From positions 992,001 through 1,056,000 of the forward strand of contig NZ_CP094380.1 of NCBI RefSeq assembly GCF_022809775.1: a stretch of 64,000 nt of DNA, given 5' to 3'. This document shows positions 34,212-45,299 of this stretch, piece by piece. A program made the position numbers and the translations under genes. The notes under the pieces were generated by a model, which saw nothing but the letters and a program-made list of their open reading frames with translations, was not told where the DNA came from and did not search any database. The stretch's first letter is position 1. Every line of letters starts with the position of its first letter. This DNA is from Pseudodesulfovibrio tunisiensis (GTDB lineage: Bacteria > Desulfobacterota > Desulfovibrionia > Desulfovibrionales > Desulfovibrionaceae).

Positions 34212-34643
34212 ATGAAAGTAGATCAACTTTCCATATTTCTGGAAAATCGGGCCGGACGTCTGGCCGAAGTCACTCGCCTTTTGAGCGAATCGGGCGTGAA
34301 CATCCGCGCCCTCTCCCTTGCCGACACCTCGGACTTCGGCATCCTGCGCCTCATCGTTTCGGATTTCGAGGCCGCCAGAGACAAGCTCAAGGAAAACGGA
34401 TTCACCGTTGGCCGCACTTCGGTCGTGGCCGTGGAGGTGGATGACCAGCCCGGTGGTCTGAACAACATTCTGCATCTGCTTCAGGATGCGGACATCAATG
34501 TCGAATACATGTACGCATTCGTGCAGCAAAGCGGCAACAGCGCCGTGCTGATCTTCCGCTTCGACCGCACGGACGAGGGCATCGAAGTCCTGCAGAAAAA
34601 CAACATCAAGATCATCGAAGGCGCGACGCTCTACAAGCTCTAG
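34212..34643 (+). CDS. Double ACT-domain amino-acid-binding protein
   Basis: 143 residues made of two ACT domains: [21 protein letters not shown]...(about 4-70) and a second from about 72 ([29 protein letters not shown]). ACT domains bind amino acids and act as allosteric sensors. It lies 39 bases after paaK in the same transcript, ends at a strong terminator, and is thus the second gene under the Phe attenuator. A likely role is to sense an aromatic amino acid and control PaaK or a partner enzyme; this is inference. Confidence 0.88.
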   Translation: MKVDQLSIFLENRAGRLAEVTRLLSESGVNIRALSLADTSDFGILRLIVSDFEAARDKLKENGFTVGRTSVVAVEVDDQPGGLNNILHLLQDADINVEYMYAFVQQSGNSAVLIFRFDRTDEGIEVLQKNNIKIIEGATLYKL

Positions 34644-34670
34644 CCCTTGATCGAACGAATCGAAGCAACA

Positions 34671-34698
34671 GGGGATCGGGTCACCGGTCCCCTTTTTT
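34671..34698 (+). terminator. Rho-independent terminator after the ACT gene
   Basis: GGGGATCGG (34671-34679) pairs with CCGGTCCCC (34684-34692) with one G.U pair, a 4-base loop and six Ts at 34693-34698. Confidence 0.92.
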
Positions 34699-34711
34699 CG
34701 TGCGATACGCG

Positions 34712-34740
34712 TTGCCGCCTTCCTGCCGATGCCGTATCCT
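34712..34740 (+). promoter_or_regulatory. Sigma70-type promoter of rtcB
   Basis: TTGCCG (34712-34717), a 17-base spacer and TATCCT (34735-34740) lie between the preceding terminator and the AAGGAG of rtcB. Confidence 0.45.
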
Positions 34741-34765
34741 GACCGTTCATGAAGGAGCGGACACC

Positions 34766-36217
34766 ATGAAGCGACTGCCCCTGATCCAGCACGGTGAATT
34801 CGAATGGCATCTGCCCTGTTCCGAAGGCATGAATGTGCCCGCGATCATTTATGCGAGCGAACCGCTGATCCGCGACATGGATGCACTCGCAGTCAGCCAG
34901 CTTCGGGACGTGGCCTGCCTGCCCGGCATTGCAGGCGCGGCCTATGCCATGCCGGACACGCACTCGGGCTACGGCTTTCCCATCGGCGGAGTGGCTGCAT
35001 TCGATCCGGCAAGAGGTGGCGTGGTCTCCATGGGCGGCGTGGGATTCGACATCGCCTGCGGCGTGCGGACCCTGCTCACGGGCCTGACGCGCGATGACAT
35101 CATCTCCCGGCAGGAGACGCTTGCCGAGACCCTGTTCTCGGCCGTGCCGTCGGGCGTGGGGCGCGGCGGCAAACTGATCCTTGCCGGAGACGAACTTGAT
35201 GCCATGCTCTACCGTGGCGCTGCATGGGCCGTGGATCAAGGACTCGGAACCGCCCGCGACCTGACGCGTACCGAGGAAGGCGGATATGCGCGAGGGGCCG
35301 CACCGGAACACGTTTCCGACCATGCCAAGACCCGCATCCGCGATCAGGTGGGCACGCTCGGGTCCGGCAATCACTATCTTGAAGTCCAGTGGGTCGAATC
35401 CATTCTCGATCCCGCAAAAGCCGAGATTTTCGGGCTGCGGCAGGGGGATGCCGTGGTTTCCATTCATTGCGGTTCGCGTGGCCTCGGCCATCAGATCGGC
35501 ACGGACTTTCTGGACGAACTCGCCCCGAAAAAAGGCAGGAACAGAAAACGGAAAGCAGCAGCTTCGGCCACGCTTTCGAACCGGGAACTCGCCTGCGCCC
35601 CGATCCATTCCGACGCGGGCCAGCGATATCTTGGAGCCATGCAGGCGGGCATCAACTGCGCCCTTGCCAACCGGCAGGTCATCACCCATCTGGTGCGACA
35701 GGCTTTCGACACGGTGTTCCCCGGATCCACTCTTTCCCAGCTCTACGACGTGTGCCACAACACCTGCAAGATCGAGACGCACGAGGTCAACGGCAGACGG
35801 AAAACGGTCTTTGTGCACCGCAAGGGCGCAACCCGGGCGTTCGGTCCGGGGCATCCGGACATTCCCGGAGAATTCCGCGAGACCGGACAGCCCGTACTGG
35901 TGGGTGGCAGCATGGGCTCGCCCTCCTACATTCTGGCAGGCTCCGCGCAAGCCATGCAGCGCAGTTTCGGGTCCGCCTGCCATGGCGCGGGGCGGGTCAT
36001 GAGCCGGACATTGGCAAAAAAGCGGTTCAAGGGTCGCGATGTGGCCGATTCCCTGCGCCACAACGGCATTTTCGTTCGCAGTTTTTCAAGCAAAGGTATT
36101 GCCGAAGAAGCTCCCGACGCGTATAAATGTATAGATGAAGTCGTTGCTTCCGCCACCGGGGCGGGGTTGGTCATACCGGTAGCGAAAGTGCTCCCCCTGG
36201 TGTGCGTCAAGGGGTAA
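34766..36217 (+). CDS. rtcB: RNA-splicing ligase RtcB
   Basis: 483 residues from ATG 34766 (AAGGAG, 8-base spacing). RtcB blocks: MPDTHSGYGFPIGGVAAF, GGVGFDIACGVRTL, GSGNHYLEVQ, IHCGSRGLGHQ, HRKGATRAFGPG, GGSMGSPSYIL and the GMP-accepting His in ACHGAGR. The family joins 2',3'-cyclic phosphate or 3'-phosphate to 5'-OH RNA ends with GTP and Mn2+. No archease gene and no rtcA or rtcR is adjacent. In FDIACGV the residue before the metal-ligand Cys is Ala where Gly is usual. HPt gene follows after 14 bases. Confidence 0.94.
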   Translation: MKRLPLIQHGEFEWHLPCSEGMNVPAIIYASEPLIRDMDALAVSQLRDVACLPGIAGAAYAMPDTHSGYGFPIGGVAAFDPARGGVVSMGGVGFDIACGVRTLLTGLTRDDIISRQETLAETLFSAVPSGVGRGGKLILAGDELDAMLYRGAAWAVDQGLGTARDLTRTEEGGYARGAAPEHVSDHAKTRIRDQVGTLGSGNHYLEVQWVESILDPAKAEIFGLRQGDAVVSIHCGSRGLGHQIGTDFLDELAPKKGRNRKRKAAASATLSNRELACAPIHSDAGQRYLGAMQAGINCALANRQVITHLVRQAFDTVFPGSTLSQLYDVCHNTCKIETHEVNGRRKTVFVHRKGATRAFGPGHPDIPGEFRETGQPVLVGGSMGSPSYILAGSAQAMQRSFGSACHGAGRVMSRTLAKKRFKGRDVADSLRHNGIFVRSFSSKGIAEEAPDAYKCIDEVVASATGAGLVIPVAKVLPLVCVKG

Positions 36218-36231
36218 AGGGAGTTTTCCAG

Positions 36232-36585
36232 ATGGTTGAAGTGGAAAAGGAAGTCATAGACAGCCGCTTTCTGGCGTCCATGGCCGGCAAGCATCCGTTC
36301 CTGAAACGAATGTTCACGGTTTTCATTTCGCAGGAGCCGAAGCGCATCCGGAAAATCCGCGATGCCCTGAACTCGGGCGACGTGAAGGAACTGCGAATGC
36401 TGGCCCACGCCCTCAAGGGCGGTGCCGCCACCATGGGGGCGGAACGCGTGCGCGACTGTTGTCTGCTTCTGGAAAAGGCTTCAAAATCAAACGACCTTCA
36501 GGCAGCGCAAAAGCATTTGCAATGTCTGGAAAGCGAGATGCGGAACGCCTACGCGTTCATGTTCAACTTTCTCGCAGAGAACTGA
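36232..36585 (+). CDS. HPt (histidine phosphotransfer) domain protein
   Basis: 117 residues from ATG 36232 with AGGGAG 9 bases ahead. One HPt four-helix domain: FTVFISQEPKRIRKIRDAL, then the phospho-acceptor His in LRMLAHALKGGAATMGAERV (about residue 60), and a second helix pair LLEKASKSNDL. It relays phosphate between a hybrid sensor kinase and a response regulator. No kinase is nearby; cheA at 50 kb has its own HPt. It lies directly behind rtcB and converges on the MATE gene with 7 bases between stops. Confidence 0.88.
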   Translation: MVEVEKEVIDSRFLASMAGKHPFLKRMFTVFISQEPKRIRKIRDALNSGDVKELRMLAHALKGGAATMGAERVRDCCLLLEKASKSNDLQAAQKHLQCLESEMRNAYAFMFNFLAEN

Positions 36586-36592
36586 TTTCTCC

Positions 36593-37951
36593 CTACCGTA
36601 CCCCACCTCGTCCCAAGGGGGCCCTGCCGATCCCCGGCCAGACCCGCACAAGGCCGAATGCGGCCCTGATCCCGGCCCACAGAATGGTTGCCAGCCAGAT
36701 GTAAACCAGCACGTTGTCCGGCCCGACCTGCTCCAGACCGAACACCACGCCTCCCCCCACAAGGGACGCCACGATCATGGCGTTTCTCAGATAGCGGAAA
36801 TCCCCTGTTCCCCAATGGATGCCATCCGTGGCATAGGACAATGCACCGATGGGTTGAAGCAGTGCGGCAACGGTCCAGGCCGGGAAAAACACATGCACGG
36901 CCGACGGTGGCACCAGCAGTGTGGCGATCCCCTGCCGGAAAAACAGCATGAACACGCACAAAAGTCCGCCCATGCCCACACTCCACCAACACACGTATGC
37001 GGCCACGCGCCGCGCCTGCGCCCAATTTCGACGTCCCAGAAAATAGCCCACCAGAGTCTGGCCGGTAATGGCGAACGCATCCAGAAACAGCGATCCGAAA
37101 ATGAAGAACTGACGGATGGCCTGATACGCCGCACCTTCATGTGCTCCGGCCGCATTTGCCGCCCGTGTGCACAACGCCAGAAACAGCAGCACCATGCCAG
37201 TGCGCACAAACAAATCTCCACCGATGGAAAACAGTTTGCCCACTTCAGTACGATTTGGGGCAAGCAGAAACCCCAGACGAACCGTGACTGCGAGAAACGC
37301 CCAAACAGCACCAAACCACTGGCTTATGGAGCTGGCCACAGCCGCCCCGGCCACGCCCATGGCCGGAAACGGTCCCACGCCAAACACCAACGCCCAATCC
37401 AGAAGAATATTCAGGACATTCATGCTCACGGCCACCCACAGGGGCGTGCGCATGTCTTCCATGCCACGAAGCGCACCAAAACATGCCAGGGAAACCAACA
37501 CGCCGGGGGCACCAAGCAGACGATAGCGCATGTACTCCCCAGCATGGTCTACGACCACGCCCTTTGCCCCGAGCAGCAGGGAGAACCAGTCCAGCAGTGG
37601 CAATGCGACAATCATGAGGATCACGCCAATGGCTGCGGCCAGCACCGAGGCAAGGGAAGCCACGCGCACGGCCCGGCCCCGGTCGTTTCGGCCAAGGGAA
37701 TGAGCCACTTCGGTCTGCGTACCAATGCCCAGAAAGGTGAACGCCCAGAAGATCGAGGAAAAGGCCACGGTCCCGATTCCCAGCGCAGCCACGGGCTCGG
37801 AACCGGGCAATCTGGCCACGAACGCGGTATCGGCCAAACCGGTCAAAGGTTCGGCCACAAGGGAAAACAGGACAGGCACCGCAAGTCCGGCAAGCGTCCT
37901 GTTCGGAGAGGAGACAAAGGGGTGTTCCCCGTGAGCATGGGAATCGGACAC
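36593..37951 (-). CDS. MATE family efflux protein (DinF-like)
   Basis: 452 residues, about twelve membrane helices. NRTLAGLAVPVLFSLVAEPLTGLADTAFVARL is a classic MATE opening of the DinF branch; a second-half repeat is at about residue 240. It is unlike the first MATE protein at 3.2 kb except in fold. GTG start with GAGGTG ahead. The His-containing N-terminus (SDSHAHGEH) is short. It lies behind the dapB terminator, so it may have its own promoter. Substrate unknown. Confidence 0.87.
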   Translation of the reverse strand: MSDSHAHGEHPFVSSPNRTLAGLAVPVLFSLVAEPLTGLADTAFVARLPGSEPVAALGIGTVAFSSIFWAFTFLGIGTQTEVAHSLGRNDRGRAVRVASLASVLAAAIGVILMIVALPLLDWFSLLLGAKGVVVDHAGEYMRYRLLGAPGVLVSLACFGALRGMEDMRTPLWVAVSMNVLNILLDWALVFGVGPFPAMGVAGAAVASSISQWFGAVWAFLAVTVRLGFLLAPNRTEVGKLFSIGGDLFVRTGMVLLFLALCTRAANAAGAHEGAAYQAIRQFFIFGSLFLDAFAITGQTLVGYFLGRRNWAQARRVAAYVCWWSVGMGGLLCVFMLFFRQGIATLLVPPSAVHVFFPAWTVAALLQPIGALSYATDGIHWGTGDFRYLRNAMIVASLVGGGVVFGLEQVGPDNVLVYIWLATILWAGIRAAFGLVRVWPGIGRAPLGRGGVR

Positions 37952-37980
37952 GGCGCACCTCGTTCACGCGCGCAAGGCGG

Positions 37981-38018
37981 AAAAAATACCCGCGCCGCAC
38001 CAGAATGCGCGGCGCGGG
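37981..38018 (-). terminator. Rho-independent terminator after dapB
   Basis: Perfect 10-base G+C arms (37989-37998 and 38009-38018) with a 10-base loop. On the minus strand they are followed by a TA and six Ts (37986-37981). It closes the uvrB-to-dapB run. Confidence 0.9.
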
Positions 38019-38062
38019 GAAACATCCCGAAGTTGCCGGAATTCCAGCCTTCGGAAGGGAGT

Positions 38063-38842
38063 CTAGAAAATGTCGGCCATGGCGTAGAGCTTGCCCGGCT
38101 TCTGACTGGAAAGCCATTTGGCCGCCCGAAGCGCTCCCGAGGCAAAGGTGTCGCGGGAATGGGCACGATGCGTCACTTCAATGCGTTCGCCCGGTCCGAA
38201 GAAATACATGGTGTGATCGCCCACCACGTCACCGCCGCGCAAAGTCTGCACGCCGATTTCCTCTCTGGGCCGTTCGCCAATGATACCGTCCCGGCAATGC
38301 TGCTTGACCTCGTCATACTCCCAGCCACGCGCCTCGGCCAGACACTGGGCCAGCTTCAGGGCCGTGCCGCTGGGCGCATCCTTCTTCATCCTGTGATGAA
38401 TCTCGGCCAGTTCCATGTCGTAATCCGGGCCAAGCGCCTTGACCAGCTCGGGCAGAATCTTGAGCAGCACGTTCACGCCGACCGACATGTTCGGAGCCAG
38501 AAACACGGGCAGGGATTCCGCGACCGTACGCACTTCACCCATCTGTTCCGGGTTCAAGCCCGTGGTACCGATGACCACGGGATTGCCGTGCCGCGCCGCG
38601 ACCTTGACGTTGGCAACGGTGGCTGCTGGAGCCGTGAAATCCACAATCACCGCGCCCGGAGTCCGGGGCAGAAGCGCGTCCAGATCGTCATCCACCTCGC
38701 AATGCAGATATTCCAGTCCGTCGCTGTGACCGGGGCGCTCGCACACTCCGGCGAGTTCCAGTTCCTCGTCAGCTCTGGCCAGATTGACCAGCGTGGCTCC
38801 CATGCGGCCCTTGGCTCCCAGAATCACTACCTTTGTCGCCAT
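38063..38842 (-). CDS. dapB: 4-hydroxy-tetrahydrodipicolinate reductase
   Basis: 259 residues from ATG 38842 with AAGGAG ahead. NAD(P)-binding [15 protein letters not shown] at the start, [26 protein letters not shown] and the substrate motif [18 protein letters not shown] identify DapB. It reduces HTPA to tetrahydrodipicolinate in lysine/diaminopimelate synthesis. It follows ligA by 28 bases. Confidence 0.95.
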   Translation of the reverse strand: MATKVVILGAKGRMGATLVNLARADEELELAGVCERPGHSDGLEYLHCEVDDDLDALLPRTPGAVIVDFTAPAATVANVKVAARHGNPVVIGTTGLNPEQMGEVRTVAESLPVFLAPNMSVGVNVLLKILPELVKALGPDYDMELAEIHHRMKKDAPSGTALKLAQCLAEARGWEYDEVKQHCRDGIIGERPREEIGVQTLRGGDVVGDHTMYFFGPGERIEVTHRAHSRDTFASGALRAAKWLSSQKPGKLYAMADIF

Positions 38843-38870
38843 TATCTCTCTCCTTGAAATTTCCAGTACA

Positions 38871-40899
<2,029 letters not shown>

Positions 40900-40916
40900 A
40901 TTTCAGCTTGATTATG

Positions 40917-41951
40917 TTAAAGGATTTCCTTGATTTCCGAAAGTCCGGACTTCCTGCCCACGGCCAGAAGCGTGTCATTCCCCTGAATCACTTCCTTGGG
41001 ACCGGGGTTGAACACCATGTCGCCGGATTCCTTCTTGATGGCAATGATGATGAGATTGTATCTGGGACGAATCTGGGATTCGATCAAATCCTTGTTCACC
41101 AGCTCCGACTCGGGCGACACCAGCAGTTCCTCCATCTGGAGATCGATGCCCCCGCGCACGGCAAGGTCGATGAAATTGGTCACCGTTGGTCTGAGCACGT
41201 TCTGGGCCATGCGCACCCCGCCGATGAAATTAGGCAGAACGACCCTGTCGGCCCCGGCCAGTTCCAGCCGGGAAATATGGGACTTGTCGCCAGCACGGGC
41301 GACAATGGTGATATCCGGATTGAGCTGGCGCGCGGTCAGGGTCACGTACACGTTTGCCGCATCACTGGTCAACGCCGTGATCAGCGAACAGGCCTGAGAA
41401 AGTCCGGCCATGATCATGACTTCATCGCTCGTGGCATCGCCCTCGATGCACAGGACGCCCTCCTGTTCCATCTTGTCGATCAGTTCAGGGTCCTGCTCGA
41501 CCACCACCACGGGGTGGCCTTCATGCATGATCTCCTGAACCACGATGCTGCCGATCCGGCCATAGCCGCAGACAATGTAATGCCCTTTGAGCTTGCTGAT
41601 TTCCTTTTGCATCTTGCGCTTCCCCCACAGAATCTGAAGCCGCCCCTCGATGATGAGCTGGGCGAACGCACCAGCAATGAACACGAAGCCGCCGACACCG
41701 GCCATGATCATGAACGCCGTGAAAATCCGGCCTTCGGTGGTCAGTTGGTGCACTTCCATGAAGCCCACCGTGGAAAGCGTGATGACCACCATGTAGAAGG
41801 AACTGGCCAAATCCCAGTCCTCGATCAGCATGTACCAGGAAATGCCCACGCTGAAGATCAGAACCATGTACACCACACCAAGAACCACGCTCCACAGCGT
41901 TCCCAGTCTGGCCCGCAGCCGCAGCATCCTCTGGTGCACAACCTTGAACAT
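40917..41951 (-). CDS. Potassium channel-like protein with RCK/TrkA domains
   Basis: 344 residues. Two membrane helices flank a pore loop (FYMVVITLSTVGFMEVHQL, filter at about 61-64), followed by a TrkA-N/RCK domain (HYIVCGYGRIGSIVVQEI, VVVEQDPE, CIEGDATSDEVM) and a TrkA-C domain after about residue 250 (LVSPESELVNKDLIESQI). This is the MthK-like one-pore plan. The filter reads TVGF instead of TVGYG, so ion selectivity is uncertain. It starts 3 bases after uvrB and lies 17 bases before ligA. Confidence 0.86.
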   Translation of the reverse strand: MFKVVHQRMLRLRARLGTLWSVVLGVVYMVLIFSVGISWYMLIEDWDLASSFYMVVITLSTVGFMEVHQLTTEGRIFTAFMIMAGVGGFVFIAGAFAQLIIEGRLQILWGKRKMQKEISKLKGHYIVCGYGRIGSIVVQEIMHEGHPVVVVEQDPELIDKMEQEGVLCIEGDATSDEVMIMAGLSQACSLITALTSDAANVYVTLTARQLNPDITIVARAGDKSHISRLELAGADRVVLPNFIGGVRMAQNVLRPTVTNFIDLAVRGGIDLQMEELLVSPESELVNKDLIESQIRPRYNLIIIAIKKESGDMVFNPGPKEVIQGNDTLLAVGRKSGLSEIKEIL

Positions 41952-41954
41952 GAG

Positions 41955-43952
41955 CTACCCCAGCGTCAGAATGCGTTCCCTGAGCAGCGCGACCCTGTCC
42001 CGCAACTCCGCAGCCCGTTCGAACTCCAATTCCTTTGCAGCCTCACGCATTTCCCTTTCCAGCCGTTTCACGATCCTTTCCAGCTTTTTCGGATCCGATC
42101 CGTATTCGGCAGAGGATTCCGCCGCTATGGCAGCACTCTCCCTGCCATCGGAAGCAAGCGGTCCCAAGGCATTGTCCAGACTCTTGCGAATGGTCCGGGG
42201 AACAATGCCATGCTCAGCATTGTACACTTCCTGCTTTTCCCGGCGGCGTGCGGTCTCGTTCATGGCCTCGCGCATGGACGGGGTTTCCCTGTCCGCATAG
42301 AGGATGACTCTGCCATCCACATTGCGCGCGGCCCGACCAAACGTCTGAATCAGCGAACGCGTGGACCGGAGAAAGCCCTCCTTGTCCGCATCGAGCATGG
42401 CGACCAGCGAGACTTCGGGAATGTCCAGCCCTTCGCGCAGCAGGTTGATGCCCACCAGCACAAAGAATTCTCCAGCCCGAAGCGCCTGAATGATGGCCAT
42501 GCGCTCCAGCGTGTCGATGTCCGAATGCAGGTAGCGGGAAGGAACGCCCATCTGGTTCAGATAGTCGTTCAAATCCTCGGCCATGCGCTTGGTCAGCGTG
42601 GTCACGAGCACGCGCTCGTTCCGCTCCTGCCTTTTCTTGCATTCCGTGAGCAAATCGTCAATCTGGCCCTGCACCTTGCGGACCTCGATCTGCGGATCAA
42701 GCAGGCCCGTGGGCCGGATGACCTGTTCGGCCACCACGCCCTGCGCCCGATCCAGTTCCCACGGACCGGGCGTGGCCGAAACGAACACGGCCTGGCCCAT
42801 GCGTTCCAGAAATTCGTCAAAGCACAGCGGCCTGTTGTCCAGAGCGGACGGCAGCCGGAATCCGTAGTCCACAAGCGTGGTCTTGCGGGATCGGTCCCCG
42901 TTGTACATGGCTCCGACCTGCGGCACGGCTATGTGGGATTCGTCCACGAAAAGCAGAAAATCATCCGGAAAATAGTCCAGAAGGGTTGCGGGCGGTTCCC
43001 CGGCCCTGCGGCCGTCCAGATGCCGGGAATAGTTCTCGATGCCGTTGCAGTATCCCAGCTCCTCGATGGTTTCGAGGTCGAACATGGTGCGCTGTTCCAA
43101 ACGCTGGGCTTCCACGAGCTTGTTGTCCCGCCGCAGTTGCGCCAACCGTTCCTGCAATTCGTCGCGGATGTCGGAAACAGCACGATTCAGGTTGTCCCGA
43201 TCCGAAACGTAATGGCTGCCCGGGTAGATCACGGTCTTGCGCATCCGGGCCAACACTTCGCCGGTCAGGGGATCGGTCTCGGAAAGCGAGTCGATCTCGT
43301 CGCCGAAGAATTCCACGCGAAGCGCCTTTTCCCGGCTGTATGCCGGAATGATCTCCACCACATCCCCGCGCACCCGAAACGTACCGCGATGAAAATCATA
43401 GTCGTTGCGTTCGTAATGCACTTCCACGAGCCGCCCGATCAGGGACTCCATGCTCATGGCCTGCCCCTGCTCCACCGGGATGATCATCTTGGCGTAATAT
43501 TCGGGAGAACCCAAACCGTAAATGCAGGATACGGATGCCACGATCAGCACATCCCGCCGCGTGAGCAGCGCATGGGTAGCCGCGTGCCTGAGCTTGTCGA
43601 TGTCATCGTTGATGGACGAATCCTTCTCGATGTACACGTCCGAATGCGGCAGATAGGCTTCCGGCTGGTAGTAGTCGTAATAGCTGACGAAATACTCCAC
43701 CGCATTTTCCGGAAACAGCGACTTGAATTCGGAATAGAGCTGTGCGGCAAGGGTCTTGTTCGGAGCCAGCACCAGTGCGGGACGATTGAGCCGCTCCACC
43801 ACGTTGGCCACGGTGAATGTCTTGCCCGTGCCCGTGGCACCGAGAAGCACCTGCGCCTCGACGCCGGAAGCAAGGCTCGCCACGAGCTGATCAATGGCTT
43901 CGGGCTGGTCCCCGGTAGGAGTGAATTCGCTGTGCAACCTGAAATCCGGCAT
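41955..43952 (-). CDS. uvrB: Excinuclease ABC subunit UvrB
   Basis: 665 residues from ATG 43952 (GGGTGG 5 bases ahead). Walker [15 protein letters not shown] (about 39-52), the beta-hairpin [21 protein letters not shown] (written in two parts: [10 protein letters not shown] and [11 protein letters not shown]), DESH helicase box, the [19 protein letters not shown] motif [10 protein letters not shown] and a C-terminal UVR motif ([22 protein letters not shown]). It verifies DNA damage for nucleotide-excision repair. uvrA and uvrC are not in the window. It heads the minus-strand run uvrB-channel-ligA-dapB. Confidence 0.97.
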   Translation of the reverse strand: MPDFRLHSEFTPTGDQPEAIDQLVASLASGVEAQVLLGATGTGKTFTVANVVERLNRPALVLAPNKTLAAQLYSEFKSLFPENAVEYFVSYYDYYQPEAYLPHSDVYIEKDSSINDDIDKLRHAATHALLTRRDVLIVASVSCIYGLGSPEYYAKMIIPVEQGQAMSMESLIGRLVEVHYERNDYDFHRGTFRVRGDVVEIIPAYSREKALRVEFFGDEIDSLSETDPLTGEVLARMRKTVIYPGSHYVSDRDNLNRAVSDIRDELQERLAQLRRDNKLVEAQRLEQRTMFDLETIEELGYCNGIENYSRHLDGRRAGEPPATLLDYFPDDFLLFVDESHIAVPQVGAMYNGDRSRKTTLVDYGFRLPSALDNRPLCFDEFLERMGQAVFVSATPGPWELDRAQGVVAEQVIRPTGLLDPQIEVRKVQGQIDDLLTECKKRQERNERVLVTTLTKRMAEDLNDYLNQMGVPSRYLHSDIDTLERMAIIQALRAGEFFVLVGINLLREGLDIPEVSLVAMLDADKEGFLRSTRSLIQTFGRAARNVDGRVILYADRETPSMREAMNETARRREKQEVYNAEHGIVPRTIRKSLDNALGPLASDGRESAAIAAESSAEYGSDPKKLERIVKRLEREMREAAKELEFERAAELRDRVALLRERILTLG

Positions 43953-43970
43953 CAAAACCACCCAAACGGC

Positions 43971-43999
43971 TTGAGAGATTCGTTCAAACAACGTATCAT
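43971..43999 (+). promoter_or_regulatory. Sigma70-type promoter of the 44,040 gene
   Basis: TTGAGA (43971-43976), exactly 17 bases, and TATCAT (43994-43999) stand 41 bases before ATG 44040, in the divergent gap with uvrB. Confidence 0.6.
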
Positions 44000-44039
44000 G
44001 AAAACATTCACCTGAATAATCGAAGACTTGGAGTCAGCA

Positions 44040-44516
44040 ATGGACATGGAAATCCTCGATCCGACAACCACTCTTCCCGTTGAACGCGCCTACGCGGTCT
44101 GCATGACCATCCGCAGTTTCAAGGGCCGCCGCAACGTGGACCTGCACCTCTTCCGTTCGGAATGGCCGGAATCCGAAGAAGCGGCCATGCCGTGGGACGA
44201 CCTGATCGTGCCCTCGGACGACACCCCGCTGGAAGGCGAGGGAGGCAGCCGAAAGATCGTGATGGAATCCTTCACGCAACAGGAGCGCGACCGGATCGTA
44301 AATTACCTGAAAGAACAGTATTCCACAAGAATTACGGCCATACGCTCCGTTCCGCTGGAATTCCCGGTTCCTGCCGGTCTGCCCGCGCTTTCCGACGTGC
44401 AGCCGGGCAAGAGCGTGGGCATTGTCCAGTTCAGGAAAATTCCGAGCTATTCCCTTGAGCTGCCTCTGTGCGGCCTGTACGACCTGAGCCAGCACGAGCC
44501 GATCGTGGACGCCTGA
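44040..44516 (+). CDS. Conserved hypothetical protein (158 aa)
   Basis: ATG 44040 has GGAG 6 bases ahead and a good promoter at 43971-43999. The protein is soluble and acidic. Its first half (VCMTIRSFKGRRNVDLHLFRSEW) and the ESFTQQERDRIVNYLKEQYSTRI helix are followed by a strand-rich end. I recognise no family or motif. It is transcribed alone, divergent from uvrB and convergent with aat. Confidence 0.75.
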   Translation: MDMEILDPTTTLPVERAYAVCMTIRSFKGRRNVDLHLFRSEWPESEEAAMPWDDLIVPSDDTPLEGEGGSRKIVMESFTQQERDRIVNYLKEQYSTRITAIRSVPLEFPVPAGLPALSDVQPGKSVGIVQFRKIPSYSLELPLCGLYDLSQHEPIVDA

Positions 44517-44541
44517 TCGTCCGCATTCGTGGACAGTTCAC

Positions 44542-45246
44542 TCAGGAATCGCATTCTTCCTGAGAATCAAACCGCCAGGGGCCCTTCCTGTCCGGAAACT
44601 CCAGTGCGTCCCGCAGCGTGGACAGAAACCGGAACCGAGGCATCTCGAACGCACCAAAGCGCAGGAGATGCTCCGTGGTCTGCTGGCAATCCACCAGTTG
44701 AAACTTCCAGCGCTCCAGTTGACGGACCAGAGTGACAAACGCGGCCTTGGACGCATCCGGCACGCGGTAGAACATGGATTCCCCGAAAAACGCCCGGCCC
44801 AAGGACACGCCGTACAGTCCGCCAGCAAGCTGCCCGTCCTGCCATGCCTCCACACTGTGGGCAACTCCCAGTTCGTGCAGGTCAGTGTAGGCTTCGATCA
44901 TCTCTTCCACCAGCCAGGTGCCGTCCTGCTCCGGCCTGCCGGACTGGGCGCATGCCCGGATCACCTCGTCAAAGGCCGCATCCAGCGTGAAGGAAAACGC
45001 ATCCTTCCGCAAAAGCCGACGCAGACTGCGCGGCACGTGCAACTGATCTGGCAGCAGCACGAGTCTGGGGTCGGTGGACCACCACAGGATGGGGGAATCT
45101 TCCGAATACCAGGGAAAAATGCCGTTGGCATAGGCGTTGACAAGCCGTTGAGGGCTGAGATCGCCACCCACGGCAAGAAGCCCGTCCGGATCAGCTTCTT
45201 CCGGATCAGGGAAAACAGGTTCCTCGAAAAGCCGGTAAATGACCAT
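44542..45246 (-). CDS. aat: Leucyl/phenylalanyl-tRNA--protein transferase
   Basis: 234 residues from ATG 45246. Aat landmarks: FPDPEEADPDGLLAVGGDLSPQRLVNAYANGIFPWY split over the first 50 residues, then WWSTDPRLVL, HSVEAWQDGQLAGGLYGVSLGR, FFGESMFY and the end FELVDCQ-like FQLVDCQQTTEHL. It transfers Leu or Phe from tRNA to N-terminal Arg/Lys of proteins, creating N-degrons. It lies just downstream of clpS-clpA, which read and unfold such substrates. A terminator lies between clpA and aat, so aat expression would be reduced or separate. Confidence 0.94.
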   Translation of the reverse strand: MVIYRLFEEPVFPDPEEADPDGLLAVGGDLSPQRLVNAYANGIFPWYSEDSPILWWSTDPRLVLLPDQLHVPRSLRRLLRKDAFSFTLDAAFDEVIRACAQSGRPEQDGTWLVEEMIEAYTDLHELGVAHSVEAWQDGQLAGGLYGVSLGRAFFGESMFYRVPDASKAAFVTLVRQLERWKFQLVDCQQTTEHLLRFGAFEMPRFRFLSTLRDALEFPDRKGPWRFDSQEECDS

Positions 45247-45257
45247 ATGCGACCAGG

Positions 45258-45282
45258 AAAAAGGGGCGGCCTGCGCCGCCCC
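45258..45282 (-). terminator. Terminator between clpA and aat
   Basis: GGGGCGGC (45263-45270) and GCCGCCCC (45275-45282) form a perfect stem with a 4-base loop; five Ts follow on the minus strand (45262-45258). It is 12 bases ahead of the aat ATG. Confidence 0.85.
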
Positions 45283-45299
45283 CTGCAATTCGTTTCCAG

